In this document: positions 43,417-52,366 of the stretch, piece after piece | Layout of the letters: each line of letters begins with the position of its first letter | Position numbering within the stretch: position 1 is the first letter of the stretch | Assembly: GCF_016805305.1 (NCBI RefSeq) | Contig: NZ_JAERQN010000005.1 | Span: 310,001-374,000, forward strand | Origin: Falsiroseomonas ponticola | GTDB taxonomy: Bacteria > Pseudomonadota > Alphaproteobacteria > Acetobacterales > Acetobacteraceae | Length of the DNA stretch: 64,000 nt | Direction: 5' to 3' | The notes under the pieces: generated by a model | The model's input: the letters and a program-made list of their open reading frames with translations, nothing else | Told to the model about the DNA's origin: nothing | The model's database searches: none | Made by a program: the position numbers and the translations under genes

Positions 43417-45494
43417 GCCGCCACCGGCAGCGCCGCCGGGTGGCCGCCGCGCAGCCGCCCGATGGCGTTGAAGATCGCCGCGGCGGCGGGGCCGAGCGCC
43501 GTCTCCCCGGCGCCGCCGGGCCGCGCATCGCCCTCGATCAGCGCCAGCTCCATCCGGCGCGGCAGCGCGACCGGCGCCGGCAGGCCGAGCGGCATGCCGC
43601 CGATGGGCACGGCCTCGCCGCCCCGCAGCGCCAGGCCCTCGGTCAGCACCATGCCGATCGCCCAGACCATGTTGCCCTCCATCTGCGCCCGCACCGCATC
43701 GGGGTCGAGCACCCGCCCGCTATCCTGCGCGGCCCAGAGCCCCTCCACCCGCACGCCGCCGGGCGCCGCCGGATCGGCCGCGACCTCCGCCACCACCGCC
43801 GCCCAGGAGGCGCCCTTGTAGGGCGCGCAGCCCAGGCCGAGCGCATGCCCCGCCGGCAGCGCCCGGCCCCAGCCGGCCATGGTGGCGGCGCGGCGCAGGC
43901 AGGCGGCAAGCCGGGGCTCCGCCGCCAGGTGGCGCAGCCGCAGCGCCAGCGGGTCCTGCCCGGATCGCCAGGCCAGCGCCTCCATCGCCGCCTCGATCGC
44001 CAGCGCATTGGGCGCGGCGCCGAGCCCGCGCCAGGGCCCGGTCGGCACCGGCAGGCGCACCGTGTCGAAGGCGCTGCGCGCGGCGCCCGGGGGCAGGGCA
44101 TAGGGCGGCAGCGCGCCGCGCGCGACGCCGCCATCGGCCGCCACGGCGCCCGCCACGCGCTGCAGCCAGGGCGGCATGGCGGCGGCGGTGAACAGCACAT
44201 GGCCGGAGGCGAAGCCATGCGACCAGGCCGCGATCATGCCATCCGCGCCAAGCCGCGCGCGCAGGCGGTGGGAGGAAGGCGGGCGGTGATAGGCGGCGCT
44301 CAGCTCCTCCGCCCGCGACCAGGCCAGCAGAACGGGCCGGGGGGCGACGGCCCGCGCCAGCAGCGCGGCCTCCACCTCCACCAGCGGCACGGCGCGGCCG
44401 CCGAAGCCGCCGCCCATGCGGCAGGAGATGACGGTGACGGCGGCCTCCGCCAGGCCGAAGCGGCGCGCCAGCACGCGGCGGGCGAAGAAGGCATCCTGCG
44501 TCCCGGCCCGGACCTCCAGCTGCGTCCCGCCCGCCGACCAGCGGGCGATCGCGGCGCGGGGCTCCAGCGCCGCATGCGCGGCCAGCGGGATGTCGAGGCG
44601 GAGGTCCACATCCCAGGGCCCCTCCGGCGACCCGGCGAGCAGGCGGTGGGAAAGGTTGCCCGCGGCGAGCCGCCGGTCGATGTCCATGGCCGCGGCCAGC
44701 TCTTCCTCCCCCCAGGCCTCGCCGCCTTCCCAGGCCGGGCGCAGCGCCGCCAGGGCATCGGCCAGCAGCCCCGGCCGTTCCGCCACCAGGCCGGCCTGCC
44801 CGCCTTCCCGCACCAGCACCACCCCGGGCGGCAGGGCGCCATCCAGCGCCGCCAGCCGCGCGCCCGGGCGGGGCGGGCGCAGCATGGCCCCGAACAGCCG
44901 GTCGGGCGGGGCGAGGTCCGCGACGAAGACTGGATCGCCCGCCAGGATGGCGGCGATCTCGGCCGGCGGGCCCGCCGGCGGGGGCGCGGGTTCCGCCGCC
45001 GCGCCGGCCAGCGCGCCCCAGCCGATCCGCTGGCCGCCGGGGGCGGCGAAGCCCGCGGCCTCCACCACCAGCGCATCCGGCGCCACGCCGAGCCGCGCCG
45101 CCGCCGCCGCGCGCAGCGCCCCGGCCAGCTGCGCCGCCGCCCTGCGCAGCGGCGGGCCGAAGAGCTGGATGGATTCGCTGCCGACGGTGGCGCGCACCGG
45201 GGCCATGGCATCGGTGCGCGGCAGCACCAGCGCGATGGCGGCGGGCGGCACGCCGAGTTCGGCGGCGGCCAGGCGGCGCAGCGCCTCCCCCACCCGTTGC
45301 CCCATCTCCTGCCTTGGGCTGTGCAGCAGGAAGCGCCCGTCGCGGCCGAGCGCGAGCCAGTCCCGCGCCGCGGCCTCATCCCCCGGGTCGGGGCGGGGCG
45401 GCAGGGGCGGGATGGCGCCGCAGGCCGGCAGCGCCGCCAGCGCCACGAAGGCCAGGCCGTGGCGCAGCGCCAGGCGGCGGGACAGGGCGCTCAC
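43413..45494 (-). CDS. Molybdopterin-binding large subunit of an isoquinoline/aldehyde-type oxidoreductase
   Basis: A 693-residue xanthine-oxidase-family subunit similar to IorB. The Mo-cofactor motif is CRMGGGFGGRAVPL; GPWRGLGAAPNALAIEAAME and the catalytic Glu in GGAGETALGP follow. The N-terminus reads SRRLALRHGLAFVALAALPAC, which combines a twin-arginine pattern and a lipobox, so it may be exported folded and lipid-anchored. The start is GTG at 45494, overlapping the upstream stop (GTGA). The substrate is unknown; N-heterocycles or aldehydes are typical. Confidence 0.87.
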   Translation of the reverse strand: MSALSRRLALRHGLAFVALAALPACGAIPPLPPRPDPGDEAAARDWLALGRDGRFLLHSPRQEMGQRVGEALRRLAAAELGVPPAAIALVLPRTDAMAPVRATVGSESIQLFGPPLRRAAAQLAGALRAAAAARLGVAPDALVVEAAGFAAPGGQRIGWGALAGAAAEPAPPPAGPPAEIAAILAGDPVFVADLAPPDRLFGAMLRPPRPGARLAALDGALPPGVVLVREGGQAGLVAERPGLLADALAALRPAWEGGEAWGEEELAAAMDIDRRLAAGNLSHRLLAGSPEGPWDVDLRLDIPLAAHAALEPRAAIARWSAGGTQLEVRAGTQDAFFARRVLARRFGLAEAAVTVISCRMGGGFGGRAVPLVEVEAALLARAVAPRPVLLAWSRAEELSAAYHRPPSSHRLRARLGADGMIAAWSHGFASGHVLFTAAAMPPWLQRVAGAVAADGGVARGALPPYALPPGAARSAFDTVRLPVPTGPWRGLGAAPNALAIEAAMEALAWRSGQDPLALRLRHLAAEPRLAACLRRAATMAGWGRALPAGHALGLGCAPYKGASWAAVVAEVAADPAAPGGVRVEGLWAAQDSGRVLDPDAVRAQMEGNMVWAIGMVLTEGLALRGGEAVPIGGMPLGLPAPVALPRRMELALIEGDARPGGAGETALGPAAAAIFNAIGRLRGGHPAALPVAA

Positions 45495-45961
45495 GACCGG
45501 CCCTCCGCCAGGCGGCGCGCCGCATCGGCGACGGCGTCGCGAATCCGGGGCTGGGTGCCGCAGCGGCAGAGGTTGCCGGCCATCGCGGCCTCGATCGCCG
45601 CGCTGCCGGGCGCGGGCGTCGCCGCCAGCAGCGCCGCGGCCGTGACCACCTGGCCGGACTGGCAATAGCCGCATTGCGGCACCGCGGCGGCGGCCCAGGC
45701 GGCGGTCACCGCCCGCATCGCCGCGCTGCCGCCCAGCCCCTCGAAGGTCGTGATGGCGCGGCCCTCGGCCTCTCCGGCCGTGATCCCGCAGCTGCGCGCC
45801 GCGGCGCCATCCACCAGCACGGTGCAGGCGCCGCAGAGCCCGACGCCGCAGCCGAGCCGCGTGGCTGTCAGCCCGAGCCTGTAGCGCAGCACCGCCAGCA
45901 GGCTTTCCCCGCGCCATTCGGCCGGGACCTCCCGCGCCACGCCATTCACCGCCAGCCGCAT
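45491..45961 (-). CDS. [2Fe-2S] subunit of the molybdenum hydroxylase
   Basis: A 156-residue IorA-type subunit. The plant ferredoxin-like cluster has CGVGLCGACTV with a later cysteine (SCGITAGE), and the helical second cluster has CGYCQSGQ and LCRCGTQPR. It passes electrons from the Mo centre. It has no own export signal, so co-export with the large subunit would be needed. It is the first gene of a three-gene operon. Confidence 0.92.
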   Translation of the reverse strand: MRLAVNGVAREVPAEWRGESLLAVLRYRLGLTATRLGCGVGLCGACTVLVDGAAARSCGITAGEAEGRAITTFEGLGGSAAMRAVTAAWAAAAVPQCGYCQSGQVVTAAALLAATPAPGSAAIEAAMAGNLCRCGTQPRIRDAVADAARRLAEGRS

Positions 45962-46053
45962 CCATGCCTCCGTTCGCCGTTGCGGCGCGGAGGTGGGGGC
46001 GGGGCGGGGCGCGATCTTGAACGATCACGCCAAGCTTGCGGGCGGGCGGCGGC

Positions 46054-46401
46054 TCAGCCGACGCTGAAGCTGGTGCCGCAGCCGCAGGCGGAGACGGCCT
46101 GCGGGTTCTTCACGGCGAAATGGGCGCCGATCAGCGCCTCCGTCCAATCCAGCTCCGCCCCCGCCAGCAGGTCCAGGCTGACGGGATCGACGAAGACGCG
46201 AGCGCCGCCCTGTTCCACCACCAGGTCATCGGCGGCCGGCGCATCCTCCAGCCCGAACTTGTACTGGAAGCCGGAACAGCCGCCGGCATCCACGGCGAGC
46301 CGCAGCCCCGCATGGGGCTTGCCCTCGCGCGCCGCGATCTCCGCCACCTGCTGGGCGGCGCGCGGCGTCACGCGGAAGGCGGTGCTGATATTCGTGTCCA
46401 T
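46054..46401 (-). CDS. erpA: A-type iron-sulfur carrier, ErpA/HesB family
   Basis: A 115-residue HesB-domain protein. The cluster-binding cysteines lie in DAGGCSGFQYKFG and the C-terminal SACGCGTSFSVG. It inserts clusters into apoproteins. The ATG at 46401 is chosen because MDTNISTAFRVTPRAAQQ is the usual A-type start. It is divergent from dgt, a pairing also common in related genomes. Confidence 0.92.
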   Translation of the reverse strand: MDTNISTAFRVTPRAAQQVAEIAAREGKPHAGLRLAVDAGGCSGFQYKFGLEDAPAADDLVVEQGGARVFVDPVSLDLLAGAELDWTEALIGAHFAVKNPQAVSACGCGTSFSVG

Positions 46402-46505
46402 GGGGCCCGGTACTCCTTGCCTCCGAAGATAGGACGGTCGCCGCCGGGTTTCCACGCCCGCGGCGATGTTGCCGCGGCGCGCCGCCCGGTGCTACGGCCT
46501 GTCGG

Positions 46506-47675
46506 ATGGACCCGACGCGGCTTCCGGACGGCCTGGCCCCTTGGGCGGTCAGGGCCAGCGATTCGCGCGGCCGGCTGCATGCCGAGCCCGCCGGCGGCGC
46601 ACGTTCGCCCTTCCAGCGCGACCGCGACCGCATCATCCACGCGACCGCCTTCCGGCGCCTGCAATACAAGACCCAGGTCTTTGTCTATCACGAGGGCGAC
46701 CATTTCCGGACGCGCCTGACCCACAGCCTGGAAGTGGCGCAGATCGCGCGCTCCGTCGCCCGCGAACTGGCGCTGGAGGAAGACCTGGCGGAGGCGCTGG
46801 CGCTGGCCCATGACCTCGGCCATCCCCCCTTCGGCCATGCGGGGGAGGATGCGCTGGACGCGGCCATGAAGCCCTATGGCGGCTTCGACCACAATGCGCA
46901 GTCCCTGAAGGCCGTGACGCTGCTGGAAACCCGCTACGCCGGATTCGACGGGCTGAACCTGACCTGGGAGACGCTGGAGGGCCTGGCCAAGCACAATGGC
47001 CCGCTGCGGCGGCCTTCCCCCTACATCGTCGAATATGACCGGCTGCATCCGCTCGACCTCACCAGCCATGCGAGTGCCGAGGCGCAGGTGGCCGCGCTGG
47101 CGGATGACATCGCCTACAACAACCATGACCTGGATGACGGCGTGAAGGCCGGGCTGTTCACGCTGGAGGAAGCGGCGACGCTGCCCCTGGTGAAGACCGC
47201 CTTTGAGGAGGCGAAGCGCCAGCACCCGGCCCTGCCGAAGGACCGCGCGACCAGCGAGGTGGTGCGCCGCGTCATCAATGCCATGGTGAATGACGTGGTG
47301 GCGGAAACGCGCCGCCGCATCGCCGCGCTGCAGCCGAAGACGGCGGCCGATATCCGCGCGCATGACCGGCCGGTGGTCGCCTTCTCCGACGCCATGATGG
47401 AGGCGAACAACGACCTCCGCGCCTTCCTGTTCCAGCGGATGTACCGCCACTGGCGCGTCAACCGCACGACGCAGAAATGCAAGCGGGCGCTGCAGGTGCT
47501 GTTCAGCCTGCTGCATGGCGAACCGCGCCTCCTGCCGCCCTGGTGGCAGGAAAAAGCCGGCGAGCCGGGCAGCCAGGCCGCCGCGCGCGCGGTATGCGAC
47601 TACCTCGCGGGCATGACGGACCGCTATGCGCTCGAGGAGCACAAGCGCCTGACCGACCCGACCATTCCCGGCTGA
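46506..47675 (+). CDS. dgt: Deoxyguanosinetriphosphate triphosphohydrolase-like protein
   Basis: A 389-residue HD-domain protein. The metal residues are in FRTRLTHSLEVAQIARS, ALAHDLGHPPFGHAGE and the later LADDIAYNNHDLDDG. It removes triphosphate from dGTP or other dNTPs. The end (LAGMTDRYALEEHKRL) is complete, so the following AT-rich gene has not truncated it. It starts the conserved dgt-argS-SPOR-nagZ order. Confidence 0.95.
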   Translation: MDPTRLPDGLAPWAVRASDSRGRLHAEPAGGARSPFQRDRDRIIHATAFRRLQYKTQVFVYHEGDHFRTRLTHSLEVAQIARSVARELALEEDLAEALALAHDLGHPPFGHAGEDALDAAMKPYGGFDHNAQSLKAVTLLETRYAGFDGLNLTWETLEGLAKHNGPLRRPSPYIVEYDRLHPLDLTSHASAEAQVAALADDIAYNNHDLDDGVKAGLFTLEEAATLPLVKTAFEEAKRQHPALPKDRATSEVVRRVINAMVNDVVAETRRRIAALQPKTAADIRAHDRPVVAFSDAMMEANNDLRAFLFQRMYRHWRVNRTTQKCKRALQVLFSLLHGEPRLLPPWWQEKAGEPGSQAAARAVCDYLAGMTDRYALEEHKRLTDPTIPG

Positions 47676-47685
47676 CGAGACAGCG

Positions 47686-48678
47686 ATGGCGCCAACAGAC
47701 CCGGTATCCCTGAACGGGGACGAGCCCACGTTAGACACGCAATCACTTTTTGCCATCATGTTCCCAAACGCAAATATGCGCCAAGCGGAGATGCTTTCAT
47801 CAAAACGGCGCTTTGTTCATTATACCTCAGCAGAAGCGGCCGTTAAAATAATTCGGACAAAAACGGTGTGGCTTCGCAATGTCAGGGTAATGAACGATTC
47901 TAGCGAAGTTCAGCACGGGCTGGAGTGTTTGGTTGACGCGTGGGGCGGGCCATGCGCCGCTGGTATAAAGTCGGTTCTGGAGGCGCTTCATCCAGGCGGC
48001 CTGGATCGGTTTCATGCTTTCTTTGATGGTGCGGTTTGGGCGCTAAAGCATGAAACCTATATTATTTGTCTTTCCGAGCACATACCCGAAACAGAGGACC
48101 GTCTTGGTCGCTTATCGATGTGGCGCGCTTACGGGCGTAGCGGCGGCGTTGCGTTAGTCATGAATACAGCGCCATTTTTCGGTGATAGCGACGCGTTGAA
48201 GGCATATACTACGCCAGTCGCGTATTTTTCGAAGGACGAATTCGCTGCAGAAATTGAGCGGTTATCGAATTCGATGGTAGAGAATATTTCGCAGCTTAAA
48301 AAGCTTAATGAAAGTCATTTTCATCATCTAGTTTTTTCCGCTTTTCGCTTTGCACTGCTTAGCGCAAAACATCCTGGGTTTCGTGAAGAGCGAGAGTGGC
48401 GAGTTGTTCACAATCCCACTCTCGATAAATCCGAAAAGGTTCAAATCGAGATCGAAATCGTCAACGGAATTCCGCAGCCTGTGTGTAAAATCCGGCTAGA
48501 GAATGACAGTAGCGTCGGCCTGTTGGGTCTCGAGCTAAACGAGCTCCTTGACCGTGTAATAATTGGGCCGACAGCGTATCCCGGCCCGATGTTCACGGCT
48601 TTCTGCACTCTCCTGCGCGAGGCTGGGGTTTCAGAGCCAGAAAGCCGCGTATTTGTTTCCACCATCCCCGTTCGCTAG
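47686..48678 (+). CDS. DUF2971-family protein in an AT-rich insertion
   Basis: A 330-residue protein. FVHYTSAEAAVKIIRTKTVW (43-62), VRVMNDSSEVQHGLE, YIICLSEHIPETEDRL with MWRAYGRSGGVALVMN, and GFREEREWRVVHNP match the DUF2971 pattern. The H-Y pair (His45, Tyr46) and an acidic block at 234-237 recall ADP-ribosyltransferase-like folds, but that link is my inference. From about 47735 to 48660 the base composition is much more AT-rich than any neighbour and uses rare codons such as TTA and ATA. It splits the usual dgt-argS pair and is probably acquired. Confidence 0.75.
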   Translation: MAPTDPVSLNGDEPTLDTQSLFAIMFPNANMRQAEMLSSKRRFVHYTSAEAAVKIIRTKTVWLRNVRVMNDSSEVQHGLECLVDAWGGPCAAGIKSVLEALHPGGLDRFHAFFDGAVWALKHETYIICLSEHIPETEDRLGRLSMWRAYGRSGGVALVMNTAPFFGDSDALKAYTTPVAYFSKDEFAAEIERLSNSMVENISQLKKLNESHFHHLVFSAFRFALLSAKHPGFREEREWRVVHNPTLDKSEKVQIEIEIVNGIPQPVCKIRLENDSSVGLLGLELNELLDRVIIGPTAYPGPMFTAFCTLLREAGVSEPESRVFVSTIPVR

Positions 48679-48691
48679 GCTCACATCCGCA

Positions 48692-50467
48692 ATGACCCCG
48701 ACTAACGACCTCTTCGCCACCATGCGCGCCCATGTGGTGGAGGCGCTGGCGGCGCTGCTGCCGGAATTGCCGCCGGACAGCTTCGCCCGCGTGCTGGTGG
48801 AGCCGCCGCGCGACGCCGCGCATGGCGACATGGCAACCAATGCCGCGATGGTGGTCGCCAAGGCCGCGAAGATGGCGCCGCCCAAGCTGGCGGCCGCGCT
48901 GTGCGAGAAGCTGGCCGCGCTGCCCGTCATCGTCTCCGCCACGCCGGCCGGGCCGGGCTTCGTGAACATCAAGCTGACCGAGGATTTCGTCCGCGGCGTG
49001 GTGCCCGCCGTGCTGGCCGCCGGGCCGGCCTATGGCGATGGCCCGAAGCGGGACGGGGGGCCGGTCAATGTCGAATACGTCTCCGCCAACCCGACCGGGC
49101 CCATGCATGTCGGCCATTGCCGCGGCGCCGTCGTCGGCGATGCGCTGGCGCTGCTGCTGCGCAAGGCGGGCTTCGACGTGACGCGGGAATACTACGTCAA
49201 CGATGCCGGCGCGCAGGTGCTGGCGCTCGCCTATGCCGCCTATTGGCGATACCTCCAGGCGCTGGGCACGACGATGACGGAGGAGGACTACGCCGCCGCC
49301 ACGCCATCCGGCCTGCAATATCGCGGCGACTACCTGGTCCCCGTCGGCGTCGCGCTGCGCCAGATCTTCAAGGACACGCTCTCCGGCCCTGGCGCGACCC
49401 CGGCCGATCCCTCGCTGTGGCTCGACACGGTGCGGGACTTCACGGTGGAGGCGATGATGTCCGCCATCCGCGACGACCTCGCGGCGCTTGGCGTGCAGCA
49501 CGACGTCTTCATCAGTGAGCGGCAGGTGGTGGCCGAGGGCTGGCTGGAGAAGGCGGAGGCCGCGCTGACGGCCAAGGAGCTGATCTATACCGGCGTGCTG
49601 GAGCCGCCGAAGGGCAAGACCCCGGATGACTGGGAGCCGCGCCCGCAGGTGCTGTTCCGCGCCACCCAGTTCGGCGACGACGTGGACCGCCCGCTGCGGA
49701 AATCCGACGGCTCCGGCACCTATTTCGCCAATGACGTGGCCAACCACCTGGCCAAGATCGATCGCGGCTTCCCGCAGCTGGTCCAGGTCTGGGGCGCCGA
49801 CCATGGCGGCTACGTCAAGCGCATGCAGGCCGCCGTCGCGGCGCTGTCGGACCGCAAGGTCTCGCTGGACGTGGTGCTGACGCAGATCGTCCACGTCATG
49901 AAGAACGGGGAGCCCGTGCGCATGTCGAAGCGCGCCGGCACCTACATCACGCTCCGCGACCTGATCGACGAGGTGGGGAAGGACGCCGTCCGCTTCACCA
50001 TGCTGACGCGCAAGGCCGATGCGCAGATGGAATTCGACCTGGACAAGGTGGTGGAGCAGAGCCGGGACAACCCCGTCTTCTACGTCCAATACGCCCATGC
50101 CCGCTGCCGGTCGGTGCTGCGCCAGGCCGGGGACCCGGCGCTGGCCGAGCTGGCGGCGGCGCCGCTGGCCAGCCTGGTGGACCCGGCCGAACTCGCCCTG
50201 ATCCGCCGCATGGCGGGCTGGCCGCGCACCGTTGAAGCCGCGGCGGTGGCGCGGGAGCCTCACCGAATCGCGTTCTTTCTCCAAGACTTGGCCAGCGATT
50301 TTCATGTATTGTGGAACAGGGGGCGTGACGATTCCACGTTGCGCTTCATCCGGGCGGAGGAGCCGGAGGCGACACGGGCGCGGTTGGCGCTGGTGGCGGC
50401 CACGGCGACCATCCTCCGCTCCGGCCTCGCGGTCATGGGGGTGGAACCCGTCGAGGAGATGCGATGA
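48692..50467 (+). CDS. argS: Arginyl-tRNA synthetase
   Basis: A 591-residue class I synthetase. The HIGH-type motif is ANPTGPMHVGHCRGAVVGD and the KMSKS-type motif is RMSKRAGTYITL. The DALR anticodon domain occupies the last 130 residues. The ATG at 48692 lies 13 bp after the DUF2971 stop and probably depends on read-through from dgt. Its stop overlaps the start of the SPOR gene (ATGA). Confidence 0.96.
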   Translation: MTPTNDLFATMRAHVVEALAALLPELPPDSFARVLVEPPRDAAHGDMATNAAMVVAKAAKMAPPKLAAALCEKLAALPVIVSATPAGPGFVNIKLTEDFVRGVVPAVLAAGPAYGDGPKRDGGPVNVEYVSANPTGPMHVGHCRGAVVGDALALLLRKAGFDVTREYYVNDAGAQVLALAYAAYWRYLQALGTTMTEEDYAAATPSGLQYRGDYLVPVGVALRQIFKDTLSGPGATPADPSLWLDTVRDFTVEAMMSAIRDDLAALGVQHDVFISERQVVAEGWLEKAEAALTAKELIYTGVLEPPKGKTPDDWEPRPQVLFRATQFGDDVDRPLRKSDGSGTYFANDVANHLAKIDRGFPQLVQVWGADHGGYVKRMQAAVAALSDRKVSLDVVLTQIVHVMKNGEPVRMSKRAGTYITLRDLIDEVGKDAVRFTMLTRKADAQMEFDLDKVVEQSRDNPVFYVQYAHARCRSVLRQAGDPALAELAAAPLASLVDPAELALIRRMAGWPRTVEAAAVAREPHRIAFFLQDLASDFHVLWNRGRDDSTLRFIRAEEPEATRARLALVAATATILRSGLAVMGVEPVEEMR

Positions 50468-51351
50468 GCGACGCGATGGTGCCTTCCTATCGCCTGCACC
50501 GGCCGGCCTCCGCCGTGCCATGGAGCATGATCGCCATGGCGGGGGGGGTCCTGGCCTTCATCGCCGCCGGCGCGGCGGGGTGGTGGGCGATCCAGCGCAT
50601 CAGCACCCGCAGCGTCCCGCTGGTGGAGGCGGATCCGAGGCCCTTCAAGGTCCGGCCCAGCGATCCCGGCGGCCTTCGCGTCCCGAACCAGTCCGAACTC
50701 GTGCTCGAACGGCCCGGCCAGCGCGCCCAGGGCAATGCCGCCACCACCCGCGCGCCCGGCCTGGCGCCGGAAGCCGAGGCGCCGAATATCGGCGGCCTCC
50801 GCGCCGCCGTGGCGCCGCCGCCCGTGGTCGCCCCCGCACCGACCTGGCCGCCCCAGCCCCCGGCCCGCCCGGGGCAGGTGGTGCCCGGCCAGAACGCCCC
50901 CGGTGCCGCAGCACCCGGCGCCGCGACGCCGCCGGCCGCCGCCACGCCGCCCGCTTCGCAGGCTCCCGCTTCGCAGGCCCCCGCTTCGCAGACGCAGGCG
51001 CCCCAGGCCGCCGCGCGCCAGGCCGCGCCCGCTGCCACCCCGCCGGCCCCGGCCGCCGCCTTGCCCGCCGCCGCCGTCACGCCGCCCGCCCGCCCCGCCG
51101 GGGCCGGCCGCGTCCAGGTGCAGATCGCCGCCCTGACCAGCGAGGAGAGCGCCCGCGCCGAATGGGACCGCGTCGCCCGCCGGGCGCCGGAGCTGTTCCA
51201 GGGCCGCAGCCCCGCCGTGACGCGGCTGGACCGGGACGGCCAGGCGCCGCTCTTCCGCCTGCGCACCGGCGGCTTCGCGGACCAGGACGCGGCGCGCGAA
51301 TTCTGCGAGCAGGTCCGCGCCCGCGGCGCCACCTGCATCCCGGTCCGCTGA
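50464..51351 (+). CDS. SPOR-domain membrane protein
   Basis: A 295-residue protein. One membrane anchor (about 19-42, MIAMAGGVLAFIAAGAAGWW) is followed by a long Pro/Ala/Gln-rich periplasmic linker. The C-terminal SPOR domain (about 215-295) has VQIAALTSEESARAEWDRVA and LFRLRTGGFADQDAAREFCE. SPOR domains bind denuded peptidoglycan at the septum. Three 15-bp repeats at 50950-50994 encode PASQA, PASQA and PASQT in the linker. It is coupled to argS by a four-base overlap. Confidence 0.88.
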   Translation: MSDAMVPSYRLHRPASAVPWSMIAMAGGVLAFIAAGAAGWWAIQRISTRSVPLVEADPRPFKVRPSDPGGLRVPNQSELVLERPGQRAQGNAATTRAPGLAPEAEAPNIGGLRAAVAPPPVVAPAPTWPPQPPARPGQVVPGQNAPGAAAPGAATPPAAATPPASQAPASQAPASQTQAPQAAARQAAPAATPPAPAAALPAAAVTPPARPAGAGRVQVQIAALTSEESARAEWDRVARRAPELFQGRSPAVTRLDRDGQAPLFRLRTGGFADQDAAREFCEQVRARGATCIPVR

Positions 51352-51358
51352 GGGCGCC

Positions 51359-52366
51359 ATGACCCCACTCGCCGCCGTGGTCGGCATCGCCGGCCCGGTG
51401 CTCTCGGCGGAGGAGGCGGCGCTGTTCCGCCGCCACCGCCCCGCCGGCGCCATCCTGTTCCGCCGCAACGTCGAAAACCCGGCGCAGCTGCGCGCCCTGG
51501 CCGATTCGCTCCGCACCGAATTGGGGGCGGAGGCGCCGATCCTCATCGACCAGGAAGGCGGCCGTGTCGCGCGGCTGCGCCCGCCCCACTGGCCGGAATT
51601 CCCCCCCGCCGCGACCTTCGAGGGCCGGCCGGAGACGACCGCGGAGGCGAATGCCGCCCTGATCGGCATGGCCTGCGCGGAGGCCGGGCTCGACGTGGTC
51701 TGCGCGCCCCTGCTGGACCTGCGCCTGCCCGGCATGCACCAGGTGATCGGGGACCGCGCCTTCTCCGCCGATCCGGCGGAGGTCGCGCGCCTCGGCGCCG
51801 CCTGGATCAGCGGGCTGCGGCAATCCGGCTGCATCCCCGTCATCAAGCACATCCCCGGCCATGGCCGCGCCCGCGTGGACAGCCATGAGAGCCTGCCGGT
51901 GGTGGAGGCGGACCGCGCCACCCTGGCGCCGGATATCGAAGCTTTTCGTCAGATCTGCGCCGATGGCGGTGGCGACGGGCTCTGGGCCATGACGGCGCAT
52001 ATCCTCTACAGCGCGCTCGATGCCCGGCTGCCCGCCACGCTGTCGCCCACGCTGATCCGGGACGTGATCCGGGGCGAGATCGGCTTCGATGGCGTGCTGG
52101 TCTCCGACGACCTGGCCATGGGCGCCATGGCCGGGCTGTCCAACGACCTGGCGGGCGACACGGTGCGGGCGGGCTGCGACCTGGTGCTGCATTGCACGGG
52201 GGTGCTGGCGGAGACCGCCGCCATCCTCTCGGCCTGCCCGGCCCTGGCGGAGGACGCCGCCCGCCGCCTGGCCGCCGCCCGGGCCGCGACGGCCGCCGCC
52301 GCCCGGCCGCTGAACCCCGCGGCGCTGGTCGCCGCCCGGGACGCCCTGCTGGCCGTCACCTCGTGA
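51359..52366 (+). CDS. nagZ: Beta-N-acetylhexosaminidase NagZ
   Basis: A 335-residue GH3 enzyme. The GH3 core has ILIDQEGGRVARLRPPHWP, the KHIPGHGRARVDSHESLP loop with the catalytic acid/base His-Asp dyad, and the nucleophile Asp in VLVSDDLAMGAM. It removes N-acetylglucosamine from muropeptides in the cytoplasm during wall recycling. Its stop overlaps the GTG start of the site-2 protease gene. Confidence 0.95.
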   Translation: MTPLAAVVGIAGPVLSAEEAALFRRHRPAGAILFRRNVENPAQLRALADSLRTELGAEAPILIDQEGGRVARLRPPHWPEFPPAATFEGRPETTAEANAALIGMACAEAGLDVVCAPLLDLRLPGMHQVIGDRAFSADPAEVARLGAAWISGLRQSGCIPVIKHIPGHGRARVDSHESLPVVEADRATLAPDIEAFRQICADGGGDGLWAMTAHILYSALDARLPATLSPTLIRDVIRGEIGFDGVLVSDDLAMGAMAGLSNDLAGDTVRAGCDLVLHCTGVLAETAAILSACPALAEDAARRLAAARAATAAAARPLNPAALVAARDALLAVTS

